Source of the DNA: UBA7396 sp034675265
GTDB lineage: Bacteria; Patescibacteriota; Gracilibacteria; BD1-5; UBA6164
Assembly (NCBI GenBank): GCA_034675265.1
Contig: JAUCDK010000024.1
Coordinates: 1-17,225, forward strand
Length of the DNA stretch: 17,225 nt
Reading direction: 5' to 3'
A program made the translations under genes and the position numbers. The notes beneath the pieces are model-generated. The model saw only the letters and a program-made list of their open reading frames with translations. It had not been told where the DNA came from and searched no databases. Of this stretch, positions 8,697-17,175 are shown in pieces (position 1 is the stretch's first letter; each line of letters starts with the position of its first letter).

Positions 8697-10820
8697 ATGA
8701 AAAAGCTCAAAATTATCATTTTTATATTTCTTATTTTTTATGGAGTTTATTTTTTCTTTCCGTATTTTATAAAAGTCAAAATAAATCCAATTCCAACATC
8801 AACACTCATATATGATAAAAATAATATTGAAATTTGAGAAATAGTTACTGATGGAAAATATAGACACAGAAATACTGATTTTCAAAATTTTCCAGAATTT
8901 TTAAAACAATCTTTTATTTGAATTGAAGACCAAAGATTTTATTTTCATAATTGAATTGATTATATTTGAATCGTAAGAGCATTGAAAAATAATATTTTTT
9001 GATGAAACACTCAATGAGCTTCAACTATAGAAAATCAAATTATCAGAAATCAATATTGGCTGAATGAAAAAAGAGGTTACAAACTCAAAATAAAAGAATT
9101 TATATTCTCACTAGCACTCAATAAGAAATATTCAAAAGATGAAATTTTAAGCTTATATCTCAATACAATTCATTTTTGATATCTCAATTTTTGAGTAGAA
9201 AGTGCTGCAAAATTTTATTATCATAAAAATCTTGAAAATCTTACTCAAGCAGAAATTATTTGACTTTTAACGATTATAAAAAATCCAAATAATTTCAATC
9301 CTATAACAAAACTTTCTGCATTTAATAGTCGTTTTAAAATTCTTGTTTCTGCTCTCGAAAAAAAATGAATTATTTCGCAAAAAGAAAAAGATCTGATTTT
9401 AGAGGAAAAACTCACTTTTTATACATGAGAAAAAAACACTCTTCCCTATATCGTTGATTTTATAAATAATTCTTCTCTAAAAAATACACAAAATAATGGA
9501 AAAATATTTACAACTCTTGATTATTATCTTACTCAACACATTGATAATTTAGCAAAAACTACACTCAAAAATCTTGCTTGGAAAAATGTAGGAGATTATT
9601 CTATCATCATCATCGATAAAAATACGATGAATTTAGAAGTCATGATTGGATGACAAGATTATGATGCGCAGGATTGACAAGTAAATGCTAGTTTAGCTCT
9701 CAGACAACCTGGAAGTACACTCAAGCCTTTTTTATACGCACTGTATTTTCAAATTTTCTGAAAAACACCTTCTTCTACCATTCTTGACTTACCAGTCAGT
9801 TATAAAACAAATTTTTGAAATAGTTATGAACCAAAAAATTATTCTCTCAGTTATGCCTGAGAAGTTTCTCTAGCAGAAGCGCTTTCTCAAAGTATAAATA
9901 TTCCAGCTGTAAAAATACTCAATGAAATTTGAATTGAAAATTTTTTGCATTTTTTAAAAAATATTTGAATAAATTCTCTCAATCGTGATGCAGATTATTA
10001 TGGGCTTTCTTTGGCTTTATGAAGTTGAGAAATCAGTTTATATGAACTCACAAGAGCATATAGCATTTTTGCAAAAAATTGAGAATATTGTGATATAAAT
10101 ATAGTTGCTTGAAAAGATGTATTTTCAGATTTTCAATCTTCAAAAACTCAACCAATTTGATTCTCAAATTGGGATTCAAACAATTTTCAGAATGAAAATC
10201 TGAAAAGTACATCTTGATGTAAAGCTCTGATAAATAGAAAATATACTGATATGGTAGGAGAAATTTTAACCAATCGTTATTTTAAACTTGCTTGATTTCC
10301 TATCAATTCAAACCTTGACTTTCCAGATAGAGAAGTTTTTGTAAAAACAGGAACTTCAAGAAATTTTAAAGATAATTGGAGTATTTGATTTACAAGCAAT
10401 TATATCATTTGAGTTTGGGTTTGAAATAAATCTGGAGAAGAAATGAAATGAGTTTCTGGAGCAACTGGAGCATGAGATATTTTCAAAAAAATTGTGTATG
10501 AACTTGATAATTATGAAAAAAGTTCACCAATAATTTCTCTTGAAAACGAAAAAAAAGATTTTATAAAAATTATTTCCCCTCTTGAAAATACTATTTATAA
10601 AATCGATCCATCCATTCCGATAAAAAACCAACAAATGAAATTAAATTTCAGTTCAAATTTTGATTATGATGAAATTGTTTGGTATGTAAATTGAGAAAAA
10701 TATCCAAGTAATTTTGTTTCACTTTCAGATATTTGAAAAAAAACTTCAATAAAAATTGAAGCGTATAAACATCATGTATTACTATGAAGTGATGAAATTA
10801 ATATTTACTTGCAAAACTAA
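8697..10820 (+). CDS. pbpC: Bifunctional class A penicillin-binding protein, PBP1C type
   Basis: This enzyme polymerises lipid II into glycan strands (GT51) and cross-links peptides (transpeptidase). The 707-residue product has an N-terminal transmembrane helix (LKIIIFIFLIFYGVYFFF), then the GT51 catalytic motif EDQRFYFHNGID (Glu77) and GASTIENQIIRN. The transpeptidase motifs are PGSTLKPF (Ser340, Lys343), SIN (399-401) and KTGT (550-553). The tail from about residue 615 (IISPLENTIYKID, IVWYVNGEKY) resembles the BiPBP_C domain that marks PBP1C. I counted about 34 UGA glycine codons versus 13 GGN. The stop overlaps by 3 nt with the convergent unknown gene. No Shine-Dalgarno is visible; ATG 8697 is the first start before the transmembrane helix. 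Confidence 0.95.
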
Positions 10821-11353
10821 GATTTTTTTACTAATCCATATTTTTTATTGAGTCATTCAATTGCCGTTCTCAAAATATTATACGAATTATATGCATTACT
10901 CGAATATGAAGCTCATTCCAATCATTCTGGAAATTTTTCTACTCAAACATAAATTCATTTTTTCAAAAAAGTTTCTTCTAAAAGTTGAAGATAATACGCA
11001 ACTGAATTGAATGATGAATGAAAACGAAATGCGATATGTTTATCTTTCGATCATTGAAGTTGATTTACTTGAATATTTCCAAATTGGTCTTCATCAAATC
11101 AAAGTGTACAAGCTGGATAAGATTTTCCGTCTTTTTCTCTTTTATATCTCAAAACTAAAGCAAATTGTCCATCAAGTAATAATTTTGAAGAAAATTCAGA
11201 ATCTTTAAATTCTCCTGAAGCTTCTTTTGCTCATCATAATATTTCTACCATAAGTCTGGTTGAATCAATCACGGGGCAAAGTTTATTTCTTGGAGTTCTT
11301 AAAAACTCTTTTTTTTCAAATTCTGGAATTACAAGGTTGTTTAATGTTGACAT
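10817..11353 (-). CDS. Conserved-looking cytoplasmic protein of unknown function
   Basis: The 178-residue product starts MSTLNNLVIPEFEKKEFLRTP and has no signal peptide or transmembrane helix. Notable runs are DGQFALVLRYKREKDGKSYPA, KDKHIAFRFHSSFNSVAYYLQLLEE and GASYSSNAYNSYNILRTAIEG. It contains two cysteines and several aromatic residues. I do not recognise a family. Its stop codon (complement of CTA at 10817-10819) overlaps the stop of the convergent PBP gene, so neither can be ended by a separate terminator here. A weak promoter (TTGTAT with TAGAAT, 17-bp spacing) may lie in the 60 nt after the FNR-like gene, or both may be co-transcribed. Confidence 0.8.
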
Positions 11354-11413
11354 ACTTTTCACTTAATAAATAACTTTTCCCTATTCTATCATATATTTTC
11401 AAAAAATACAAAA

Positions 11414-12091
11414 CTAATACTTTTCTCTAAAGATATTTTCATCTCAAACTCAAAAATATTTGAGTTTTTTTTCTACTTCATCAACCATATTTGGATTTCA
11501 ACAGATATAAAATTCTTGAAATTTTTCTATATTTTCTGGTGTTAAAAAGTCTCATACATATCCATTTTGAAATCCATCTTTATTTTCACGACTCAAAAAT
11601 ATATGAAAATCAAAATTTGAAAATTCATCTTTCAATTGTTGAAATTTCTCTAAATAATACATATCTTCAAAAGTCCTATTTCCAAGTACAAGAGTTAATG
11701 TATGTTGAAATCATTTTTTGAGTAAATCATTCACTAAAAAATAAAGTGGCACCATTCCAGTTCCTGTCCCAATATATAATTTATTATTTTCTTTTTTACT
11801 ATCAATAAAATGCCCTGTTGGACCAACTCATTTTAAAGTAATTCCAAGATCGTAATCACAAATTTCTTTGCTTCATCATCTTCCATTTTCCAGTCTTTTT
11901 ATGATAAAAGAAATATTTTTTCCTTGCGTTCCTAATACTGAATACGCTCTTCCAAATCAAGTTTTTGGAAGTAAAAATGTAATAAATTGTCCTGGCAATA
12001 TTTCAAAATCATCTTTTGACTCATAAATAAGTTCAAAAACATCTGATGTTAAATATTTTTTTTCTATTAAAGTAAATTGATTGATTCACAT
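11414..12091 (-). CDS. Ferredoxin--NAD(P)H reductase-like flavoprotein
   Basis: The 225-residue product is a two-domain FNR-family oxidoreductase. The FAD-binding beta-barrel shows PGQFITFLLPKTGFGRAYSVLG (the R-x-Y-S flavin motif) and KEICDYDLG. The nucleotide-binding domain shows LKGVGPTGHF, IGTGTGMVPLYFLV (the G-x-G-x-G-x-x-P motif), LVLGNRTFEDMYYLEKF and YICGNPNMVDEVEKKL (the C-G-x-P motif). It transfers electrons between NAD(P)H and a carrier such as ferredoxin or flavodoxin; the partner is not in the window. No iron-sulfur ligands are seen. It has a GAGG Shine-Dalgarno-like site before the ATG (GAGGAAAAAATT), one of few in the window. It lies upstream of the unknown 178-aa gene. Confidence 0.92.
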
Positions 12092-12170
12092 AATTTTTTC
12101 CTCAATATTTAATTTGAATTTTCATTCTTAATGGATAATATATAAAAAATAAAACTTAGCAAAACAAAAA

Positions 12171-13094
12171 ATGAAAAAAATATATATCTTTCTTACTCTT
12201 TTTCTCCTACAAATATGACAAATATTTGCCAATTTAGAAGTAAAAACGAACTTAGAATCAGGAAAATATAATTTTCCTATTGAAATAAATCTCATTTCAA
12301 ATGATAAAAATGCCAAAATTTTTTATTATACCGATGGAGTTGGAAGAATGGATAATATTTTTGAATTTACAAAACCAATTTTATTAAAATCAGATACAAC
12401 CATTGATTTTTTTGCAACCACAAAAGATTTTGAAGATACTCCAATACAAACAGTAAATTATTCTTTTGAATATTCAGATAAAATTATTCTTATTTTAGAA
12501 AAAGATAAAATTATTTTAAAAAATACTGATAATGAAATTCAAAATATTGGATATTGGAAAATAGAAAGCAATAATTTAAATTATGAAATTACTCCAAATA
12601 CTTTTTTAGAAAAAAATAAAACATTTTCTATCAATTACACACTTGGAAATAATGAAAAAATCTCTCTGTATTCTCCTGATAAAAAAAAGAAATCAGAAGA
12701 AATATATCAAATTCCTCAAATAGAAGAAATAATCACTCCTTCAAAAAATAATCAAAAAATAGAAACTATTTCTGAAGTTCCTGAAGAAATATCAACCCTA
12801 ACATGAGAAGAAAGTGTTCTCTCATGAGAAATAAGCTCTCAAGAAAATATTTCTATAGAAAACCATCTTTTATCTGGTTCACAACTTGAATCAACAGAAA
12901 ATAGTTTTGAAGTAAATGAAAATATTACTGCTTCTGTTTGAGAAAAAAAGATAAATAACAAGATTTTTTTCTTTTTGTTTTATCTTTTATCTATCATCAT
13001 ACTTTCTATTATAAGCTATAATATTTACATCGTTCAATCAAAAAGTACAAAACTCAAAATAAGCGCTAAATTTAGAAAAAATAAAAAAATATAA
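12171..13094 (+). CDS. Exported protein with chitobiase-C-like domain and C-terminal membrane anchor
   Basis: The 307-residue product has a signal peptide (MKKIYIFLTLFLLQIGQIFA, cleavage near residue 20-22). Residues about 25-100 (ESGKYNFPIEINLIS, AKIFYYTDGVGRM, FTKPILLKSDTTIDFFAT) follow the layout of the chitobiase/beta-hexosaminidase C-terminal (CHB_HEX_C) domain, a beta-sandwich found in surface proteins. A second domain of unknown type follows, then a Ser/Glu/Thr-rich linker (about 180-260), and a transmembrane helix at about 265-288 (IFFFLFYLLSIIILSII) with a basic cytoplasmic tail (KLKISAKFRKNKK). The topology is thus type I, facing out. It ends 51 nt before mraY, which has its own promoter. 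A weak promoter (TTTGAA, 15 bp, GATAAT, 12113-12139) may serve it. Confidence 0.85.
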
Positions 13095-13098
13095 AAAC

Positions 13099-13125
13099 TT
13101 GAAAAAACAAAATTTTTCTTACAAT
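13099..13125 (+). promoter_or_regulatory. mraY promoter, 15-bp spacer
   Basis: TTGAAA (13099-13104) and TACAAT (13120-13125) are 15 bp apart. Transcription would start near 13132, leaving about 14 nt of leader before the ATG at 13146. Confidence 0.55.
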
Positions 13126-13145
13126 TATCAGAGTTTATTTTTAAC

Positions 13146-14189
13146 ATGAAAGGTATGAATTCTCACTTAATTCCAATTTTTTCTTTTTCACTTGCAACAT
13201 TTTTAGTATGACTTTTCATTATTCCATATTTTATCGAGCTTTTAAAAAAATATAAAATTGGAAAACAAATCAGAGAAGAAGCCACTATTTGAAAAGCAAT
13301 TGAATTTCTTAAACTTCATAAAGTAAAAACAGGAACTCCGACAATGTGATGAGCAATCATTCTGATTATTGTTTTTGTCATGGTGATTTTCAGTATTATT
13401 TTACAAAAATTTTGATTTATTAACAATTCCCTTTTTAATCAAAAAGAAACATATCTTGCCCTTTTTACGCTTCTAGCAGTATGACTTTTATGAGCTATTG
13501 ATGATTTTTTAAATGTAAGGGGAATAGGAAGAACAAAATGACTTTCAGCAAGATTTAAAATGTTTTGGCTTCTTGTGTTTTCTTGAGCAGGAGCTTGGTG
13601 GTTTTATGACAAATTAGAATGGTGAACAAGGTTACTTGATATTCCATTTACTGGATGAATGGAAATTTGAATTTATTTTGTACCTCTGTTTATTTTCATA
13701 ATTATTGCAACTGCTAATAGTGTAAATATTACTGATGGATTAGATGGTTTAGCTCCTGGATTATTATTATTTTCATATGGAGTATATGCTTATATAACTT
13801 ATGATCAAGGACTTTATTTATTATCAACTCTTTGTGTTACTATTATCTGAGCATTGATTGCATTTTTATGGTATAATATAAAACCAGCAAAAGTTTATAT
13901 GGGTGATGTTTGAAGTTTAGCGCTGTGAGCAAATTTATGAATTATGGCAATGCTTACCAATACCATTAGTGTACTTATAATTGTATGAGCAATATTTATT
14001 TTTGAAACTATTTCTGTTATTATCCAACTTACCTCTAAAAAACTCAGAAATGGGAAAAAAGTATTTAAAATTGCTCCTTTCCATCATCATTTAGAAGCGA
14101 TTTGATGGAGTGAAGAAACGGTTGTTTTTAAACTTTGGCTTGTATGAATCGTTCTGAGTGCTATTTGACTTATTGTTTATAAACTTTAA
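13146..14189 (+). CDS. mraY: Phospho-N-acetylmuramoyl-pentapeptide-transferase
   Basis: MraY moves phospho-MurNAc-pentapeptide from UDP to undecaprenyl phosphate, giving lipid I, the first membrane step of peptidoglycan synthesis. The 347-residue product has the multi-helix topology of the family and its motifs: KTGTPTMGG, LLGAIDDFLNV (catalytic Asp pair), NSVNITDGLDGLAPG, KVYMGDVGSLALG and the C-terminal PFHHHLEAIGWSEETVVFK. Several motif glycines are encoded by UGA (for example in MGDVGS and TMGG). It is outside the usual mra/mur cluster: no ftsW, murD or murF is adjacent in this window. A strong terminator follows at 14241. Confidence 0.96.
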
Positions 14190-14237
14190 TGTTATTAAAT
14201 ATCTTCATTAAATATTAATCATATTAATATTTTTCTA

Positions 14238-14280
14238 TATAAAATAAAGAGAAGGAAAACCTTCTCTTTATTTTATTTTC
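14238..14280. terminator. Bidirectional terminator between mraY and the His-rich membrane protein
   Basis: Arms of 15 nt (14241-14255 and 14260-14274, core AAAGAGAAGG / CCTTCTCTTT) with an AAAA loop have A-rich sequence on the left and T-rich on the right. The minus-strand gene's stop (14273-14275) lies in the right arm. Confidence 0.9.
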
Positions 14281-14698
14281 CATCACAATGTTTATGTACG
14301 CTTTCATGATGAGAATCGCAATGATATTTTTTATGAAGTAAATATTCTCCAAGAAAAATAAATATTCATAAAACTACCGTAGAAATTATTAACCAAAATT
14401 CTGATCCATGTGAATGTGCTCAAATTAACTCTACTGTTTCGTGTCAAATATATAAATGTCAAAATACATGAAATAAAACTGGAAGATATGTCGCTAAAAA
14501 TCTGATTTTATATCCTTTCAAAGACTCTCTCAAATATCATGCAAGAAATATCATTACCCAATATGAAAGATGAATAAATCATAATTCTTCAAAAAAGCTA
14601 ATTTCTGGAAATTCATGAAGAATAATAAATACAAAAGCAATTTCAATAACCACAAACACTAAAATATGTAAAAATGAAGAAAGAAGTCTTTGTCTCAT
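14273..14698 (-). CDS. Four-helix membrane protein with His/Cys-rich tail, unknown function
   Basis: The 141-residue product has four hydrophobic segments (about 5-27, 39-57, 66-85, 101-121). Histidines lie in or near the membrane parts (FVFIILHEF, LFHVFGHLYIGHETVE, GAHSHGSEFW). The tail HKKYHCDSHHESVHKHCDGK holds seven His and two Cys within 20 residues, which suggests metal binding (zinc, nickel or copper). I recognise no named family; a metal transporter accessory or sensor is possible but not shown. It has its own promoter (14725-14751) and shares a terminator with mraY. Confidence 0.82.
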
Positions 14699-14724
14699 AA
14701 ATAATTTTTAAAAATAATGTCTCA

Positions 14725-14751
14725 ATTCTACAAAGAAGTATAAAAAGTCAA
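14725..14751 (-). promoter_or_regulatory. Promoter of the His-rich membrane protein gene, 15-bp spacer
   Basis: On the minus strand TTGACT (14746-14751) and TAGAAT (14725-14730) are 15 bp apart. The predicted start is about 20 nt upstream of the ATG. Confidence 0.65.
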
Positions 14752-14819
14752 ATAAAAATATTTTCCTTGATTTTTTGCTTTATTTTTTTACTATTCAAAA
14801 AATATTAACTTTAAAAAAC

Positions 14820-15128
14820 ATGTCTTTTAAAATGATAAATGAAAATTTTACCTGTGAAAATTGTGGTAAAATAATAGAAAAACATCCTGAATGAAGTGCG
14901 AGAAATCATTGTCCTTTTTGTTTATATTCAAAACATTTAGACAAAGATTTTCCTTGAGATAGACTTTCTGAATGTGGATCAATGATGGAGCCTATTTGAA
15001 TTGACCATAAAAAAAATAAATGATGGATGATTAAACATAAATGTAAAAAATGTAAAAAAGAAATTCTTAACAAAGTTGCACCAGACGATAATTATCTTGA
15101 TTTAATAAAAAAATTAAATTGATTATAA
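14820..15128 (+). CDS. RNHCP domain zinc-ribbon protein
   Basis: The 102-residue product contains FTCENCGKIIEKH, then SARNHCPFCLYSKHLD, which is the name-giving R-N-H-C-P motif, then GSMMEPIGIDHKKNKGWMIKHKCKKCKKEILNKVAPDDN. The pairs C-x2-C, C-x2-C and C-x2-C give six or more cysteines for zinc binding. This matches the RNHCP family (PF12647), small proteins of unconfirmed function thought to act on nucleic acid or as zinc-ribbon accessories. UGA encodes four or more of its glycines (for example EG in HPEGSARNH). The last two codons are UGA (Gly) and TTA before TAA. It has no Shine-Dalgarno; the leader is AT-rich. Confidence 0.93.
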
Positions 15129-15149
15129 ACTTATTATCATGTTTTTTTC

Positions 15150-15176
15150 TTGACATTTTTTCAATTTTTATAGAAT
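15150..15176 (+). promoter_or_regulatory. Promoter of the structured RNA / 27-aa ORF, 15-bp spacer
   Basis: Perfect TTGACA (15150-15155) and TAGAAT (15171-15176) are 15 bp apart. The predicted start is near 15183. No start codon with a Shine-Dalgarno follows closely, so the first product is likely non-coding RNA. Confidence 0.7.
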
Positions 15177-15182
15177 GAAACT

Positions 15183-15326
15183 TGCTTAGTTCTAATGATA
15201 CAAATATGAACATTTTTTCTTCTTACATGATGTGTTGTAAAAAGTCAGATACTGTCTGAGTTTTTTAGCATATTCATTGTTATAGAAAAATGTCTAAACT
15301 CTCAGGGAGCACTTGAGAGTTTTTTT
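15183..15326 (+). ncRNA. Candidate structured RNA or attenuator leader (about 145 nt)
   Basis: Between a consensus promoter and a terminator lies a stretch with no credible ORF but three potential helices: a long-range stem ACATTTTTTCT / AGAAAAATGT (15210-15220 with 15284-15293, one bulged T); an inner hairpin TCAGAT-ACT-GTCTGA (15245-15259) extended past a G-G mismatch by A/T pairs (15238-15267); and the final terminator (15296-15322). CTGAG at 15256-15260 can also pair with CTCAG at 15301-15305, an alternative fold that would break both hairpins. It could be a stand-alone small RNA or a leader controlling the 27-aa ORF, which has no promoter of its own that I can see. It matches no RNA family that I recognise. 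Confidence 0.45.
15296..15326 (+). terminator. Intrinsic terminator ending the structured RNA
   Basis: Arms AAACTCTCA (15296-15304) and TGAGAGTTT (15314-15322) with a 9-nt loop are followed by a T run. It lies between the promoter at 15150 and the 27-aa ORF at 15370. Confidence 0.8.
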
Positions 15327-15369
15327 GTGTCTTTTATTTTCCACTTGTTTTTAAAGGGAGTATGTGAAA

Positions 15370-15453
15370 ATGAAAGCTGTTAACTACTGCGAAAATCCTG
15401 GTGATGTTCCTGCTGGTGTGGAATTTCCAAAGCCTCCACCGAAACAGAAATAA
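15370..15453 (+). CDS. 27-residue small ORF with Shine-Dalgarno, unknown function
   Basis: ATG at 15370 lies 9 nt after GGGAG (15356-15360) and the ORF ends with TAA at 15451-15453, followed by a strong terminator. The peptide starts MKAVNYCENPGDVPAG and ends with the Pro/Lys-rich tail FPKPPPKQK; it has one cysteine, no hydrophobic segment and no recognisable family. Its two glycines are GGT, it contains no UGA, and G+C is about 43 percent by hand count, clearly above neighbouring genes. The Shine-Dalgarno and terminator support translation, but a peptide this short needs experimental proof. A secreted or ribosome-associated peptide, or a regulatory ORF, are all possible. Confidence 0.5.
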   Translation: MKAVNYCENPGDVPAGVEFPKPPPKQK

Positions 15454-15464
15454 ATCCAGTTTCT

Positions 15465-15503
15465 AAAAAAGAGGGCGATTATTTATATCGCCCTCTTTCA
15501 TTT
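15465..15503. terminator. Bidirectional terminator after the 27-aa ORF and the ABC permease gene
   Basis: Stem GAGGGCGAT (15471-15479) / ATCGCCCTC (15487-15495) with loop TATTTAT is extended by AAA/TTT. A's precede and T's follow, so it can serve both strands. It is far richer in G+C than the surrounding DNA. Confidence 0.92.
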
Positions 15504-15504
15504 T

Positions 15505-16272
15505 TTAACTTTTTAATCAATATCATTTTTTAAATAACCACAAACATCCTGCAAAAAGTATAAAATTTGAAAGAATTAATGCAAAAAGTGAAATTCAAAC
15601 ATTTACCTCACTCACTCATAAAAAACTATATCTAAGTCAATTTACCATATAATAAATTGGATTCAAGTGGCTAAGAGTATACCAAATTCAAGTTAAACTC
15701 GAAATAGGATAAAAAACTCATGCCAAATATACCATTGGAGTAATAATAAAAGTTGGAATCAAATTTACATCATCAAAACTTTTCGCAAAAAATGCATTTA
15801 AAAATCAAGCAAAACTAAATAAACTTGCTGTGAAAAATACAAACAAAAATGCTAAAATCGGATGAGCTAAAGAAATATCTGTAAAAAAATGTGCGATAAT
15901 AAATACAATTATTGAAATCAGAAATCATCTCACCACTCCTCAACTTAAAAATCCAATAATAATAGAAATATGACTGAGTGGAGAAGTTATAATTTCTTCA
16001 ATATTTTTTTGAAATTTTGCTCCAAAAAACGAACTCGCTACATTCATATAACTTGAAGTAATCAAACTCATCATAATAAATCATGGAACTAAAAAATTGA
16101 TGTATGAAACTCCATTAATATTTCCAATTTGAGAACCAATAAAGCTTCCAAAAATCAAAAAATAGAGCGAAGTTGTTACAATTGGTGGTAAAATAGTTTG
16201 TTTCCAAATTCTAAAAACTCTTTTTACCTCTTTTCAAACTAAAGATTTGAGTCAAATATATTGTGCTTTCAT
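15505..16272 (-). CDS. ABC-2 type transporter permease
   Basis: The 255-residue product is an integral membrane protein with about six hydrophobic segments. The layout fits ABC-2 permeases (YadH/NodJ type): N-terminal KEVKRVFRIWKQTILPPIVTTSLYFLIFG, then FLVPGFIMMSLITSSYMNVASSFFGAKFQKNIEEIITSPLS (the family's cytoplasmic coupling region), and MVYLAGVFYPISSL near the C-terminus followed by LSHLNPIYYMVNGLRYSF, both diagnostic. Its ATG is 3 nt after the stop of the ATPase gene, so they form one transporter. The substrate is unknown; this class exports polysaccharides, lipids or drugs. Confidence 0.93.
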
Positions 16273-16275
16273 AGA

Positions 16276-17175
16276 TTAATTGGTTAAAGTTTCAAATAAT
16301 TCTTCTAATTCATTGGTGATATTTTTTACATTTACATATTCAATATTATTTTTATTTAAAATATGAAATACTTCATTTAAACTTTTTTCTTTTGGAATAA
16401 AAATAATCAAAGAATTTTCTTGAAAAGAATGTTCATAATTTTTTAATTCTTCTAAAGAATTTATTTTATTTTTGAGTTCAATTTCAAATTTATAATTTTC
16501 CATTTTTGCAAAAAATTCTTTTTTTGAAGAATTAATAATAATTTCTCATTTTTTTATTACTGCTAAAGAATTACATAATTTTTCAACTTCTTCTAAATAA
16601 TGAGTCGTAAGTAAAATAGTCATTCCTTTTTTATTGAGTTCTATCAAAAATTCATAGGTTGATTTTCTCAAATTTATATCAATTCAAGCCGTTGGTTCAT
16701 CCAAAATTAAAAGTTTTGGAGAATGCATTAACGCTCTGGCAATCATCACTCTTCTTTTCATTCATCCAGATAATTGTCCTACTTTTGCATTTTGTTTATC
16801 AGAAAGTCAAAGTTTTTCTAAAAGTTCTATAGCTTTTGGAAGAGCATCTTTTTTTTCAATTCCATAGTATCATGCACTTGAAATCAACACATCTATCACA
16901 CGTGCAAAAATATCTAAATTAAATTCTTGTGGAACGACTCAAATCATTTTTTTTGCTTTTGCAAAATCATCATCAATATCAACTCAAAATACTTCTACTT
17001 TTCCACTTGTTTTTGTAACTAAGTCTGTTAATATTCAAATAATGGTTGTCTTCCCTGCTCCATTTACTCATAAAAGAGCAAAAAAATCTCACTCTTTTAT
17101 TTCAAAGTTAATATTTTTTAGTGCAAAATGTTCTTTATATTTTTTCACTAAATCGGTTGTTTTTATTGCAAACAT
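16276..17175 (-). CDS. ABC transporter ATP-binding protein
   Basis: The 299-residue product powers the adjacent ABC-2 permease. Walker A is LGVNGAGKTTII (residues about 38-49, first Gly from UGA), Q-loop VPQEFNLD, signature LSGGMKRRVMIARALM (second Gly of LSGG from UGA), Walker B LLILDEPTAGID and the H-loop TTHYLEEVE. A C-terminal extension of about 80 residues after KKGEIIINSSKKEF ends in NITNELEELFETLTN, similar to the accessory domain of YadG/CcmA-type ATPases. The ATG at 17175 gives the usual start MFAIKTTDLVKKYKEHFALKN. A -10-like TATACT lies at 17209-17214 on this strand, but a -35 would fall outside the window. Confidence 0.95.

Noticed and set aside
11446..11472. Hairpin AAACTCAAA / TTTGAGTTT followed by T's on the plus strand, looking like a terminator.
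   Set aside because: It lies inside the 3' coding part of the minus-strand FNR-like gene and no plus-strand gene ends nearby, so it is probably a by-product of codons such as KKLKYF. It could end antisense read-through from pbpC, but I cannot support that.
11011..11721. Plus-strand open frames at 11011-11208 and 11491-11721.
   Set aside because: Both are antisense to supported minus-strand genes (178-aa protein and FNR-like) and have the low-complexity composition of shadow frames.
15206..15268. A 20-codon ORF inside the structured RNA (MNIFSSYMMCCKK...), which might be a leader peptide with two adjacent cysteines.
   Set aside because: No Shine-Dalgarno or conservation evidence, and it runs through the proposed helices. 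It is too short to support.
15362..15466. A 34-codon ORF overlapping the 27-aa ORF in another frame, read with UGA as Gly, with a hydrophobic core (AKILVMFLLVWNF).
   Set aside because: Its ATG is only 1 nt after the GGGAG site, its 2nd and 4th codons are UGA, and it contains a CGA codon that I saw in no accepted gene. The 15370 start fits the Shine-Dalgarno spacing better. It still deserves a look if homologues exist.
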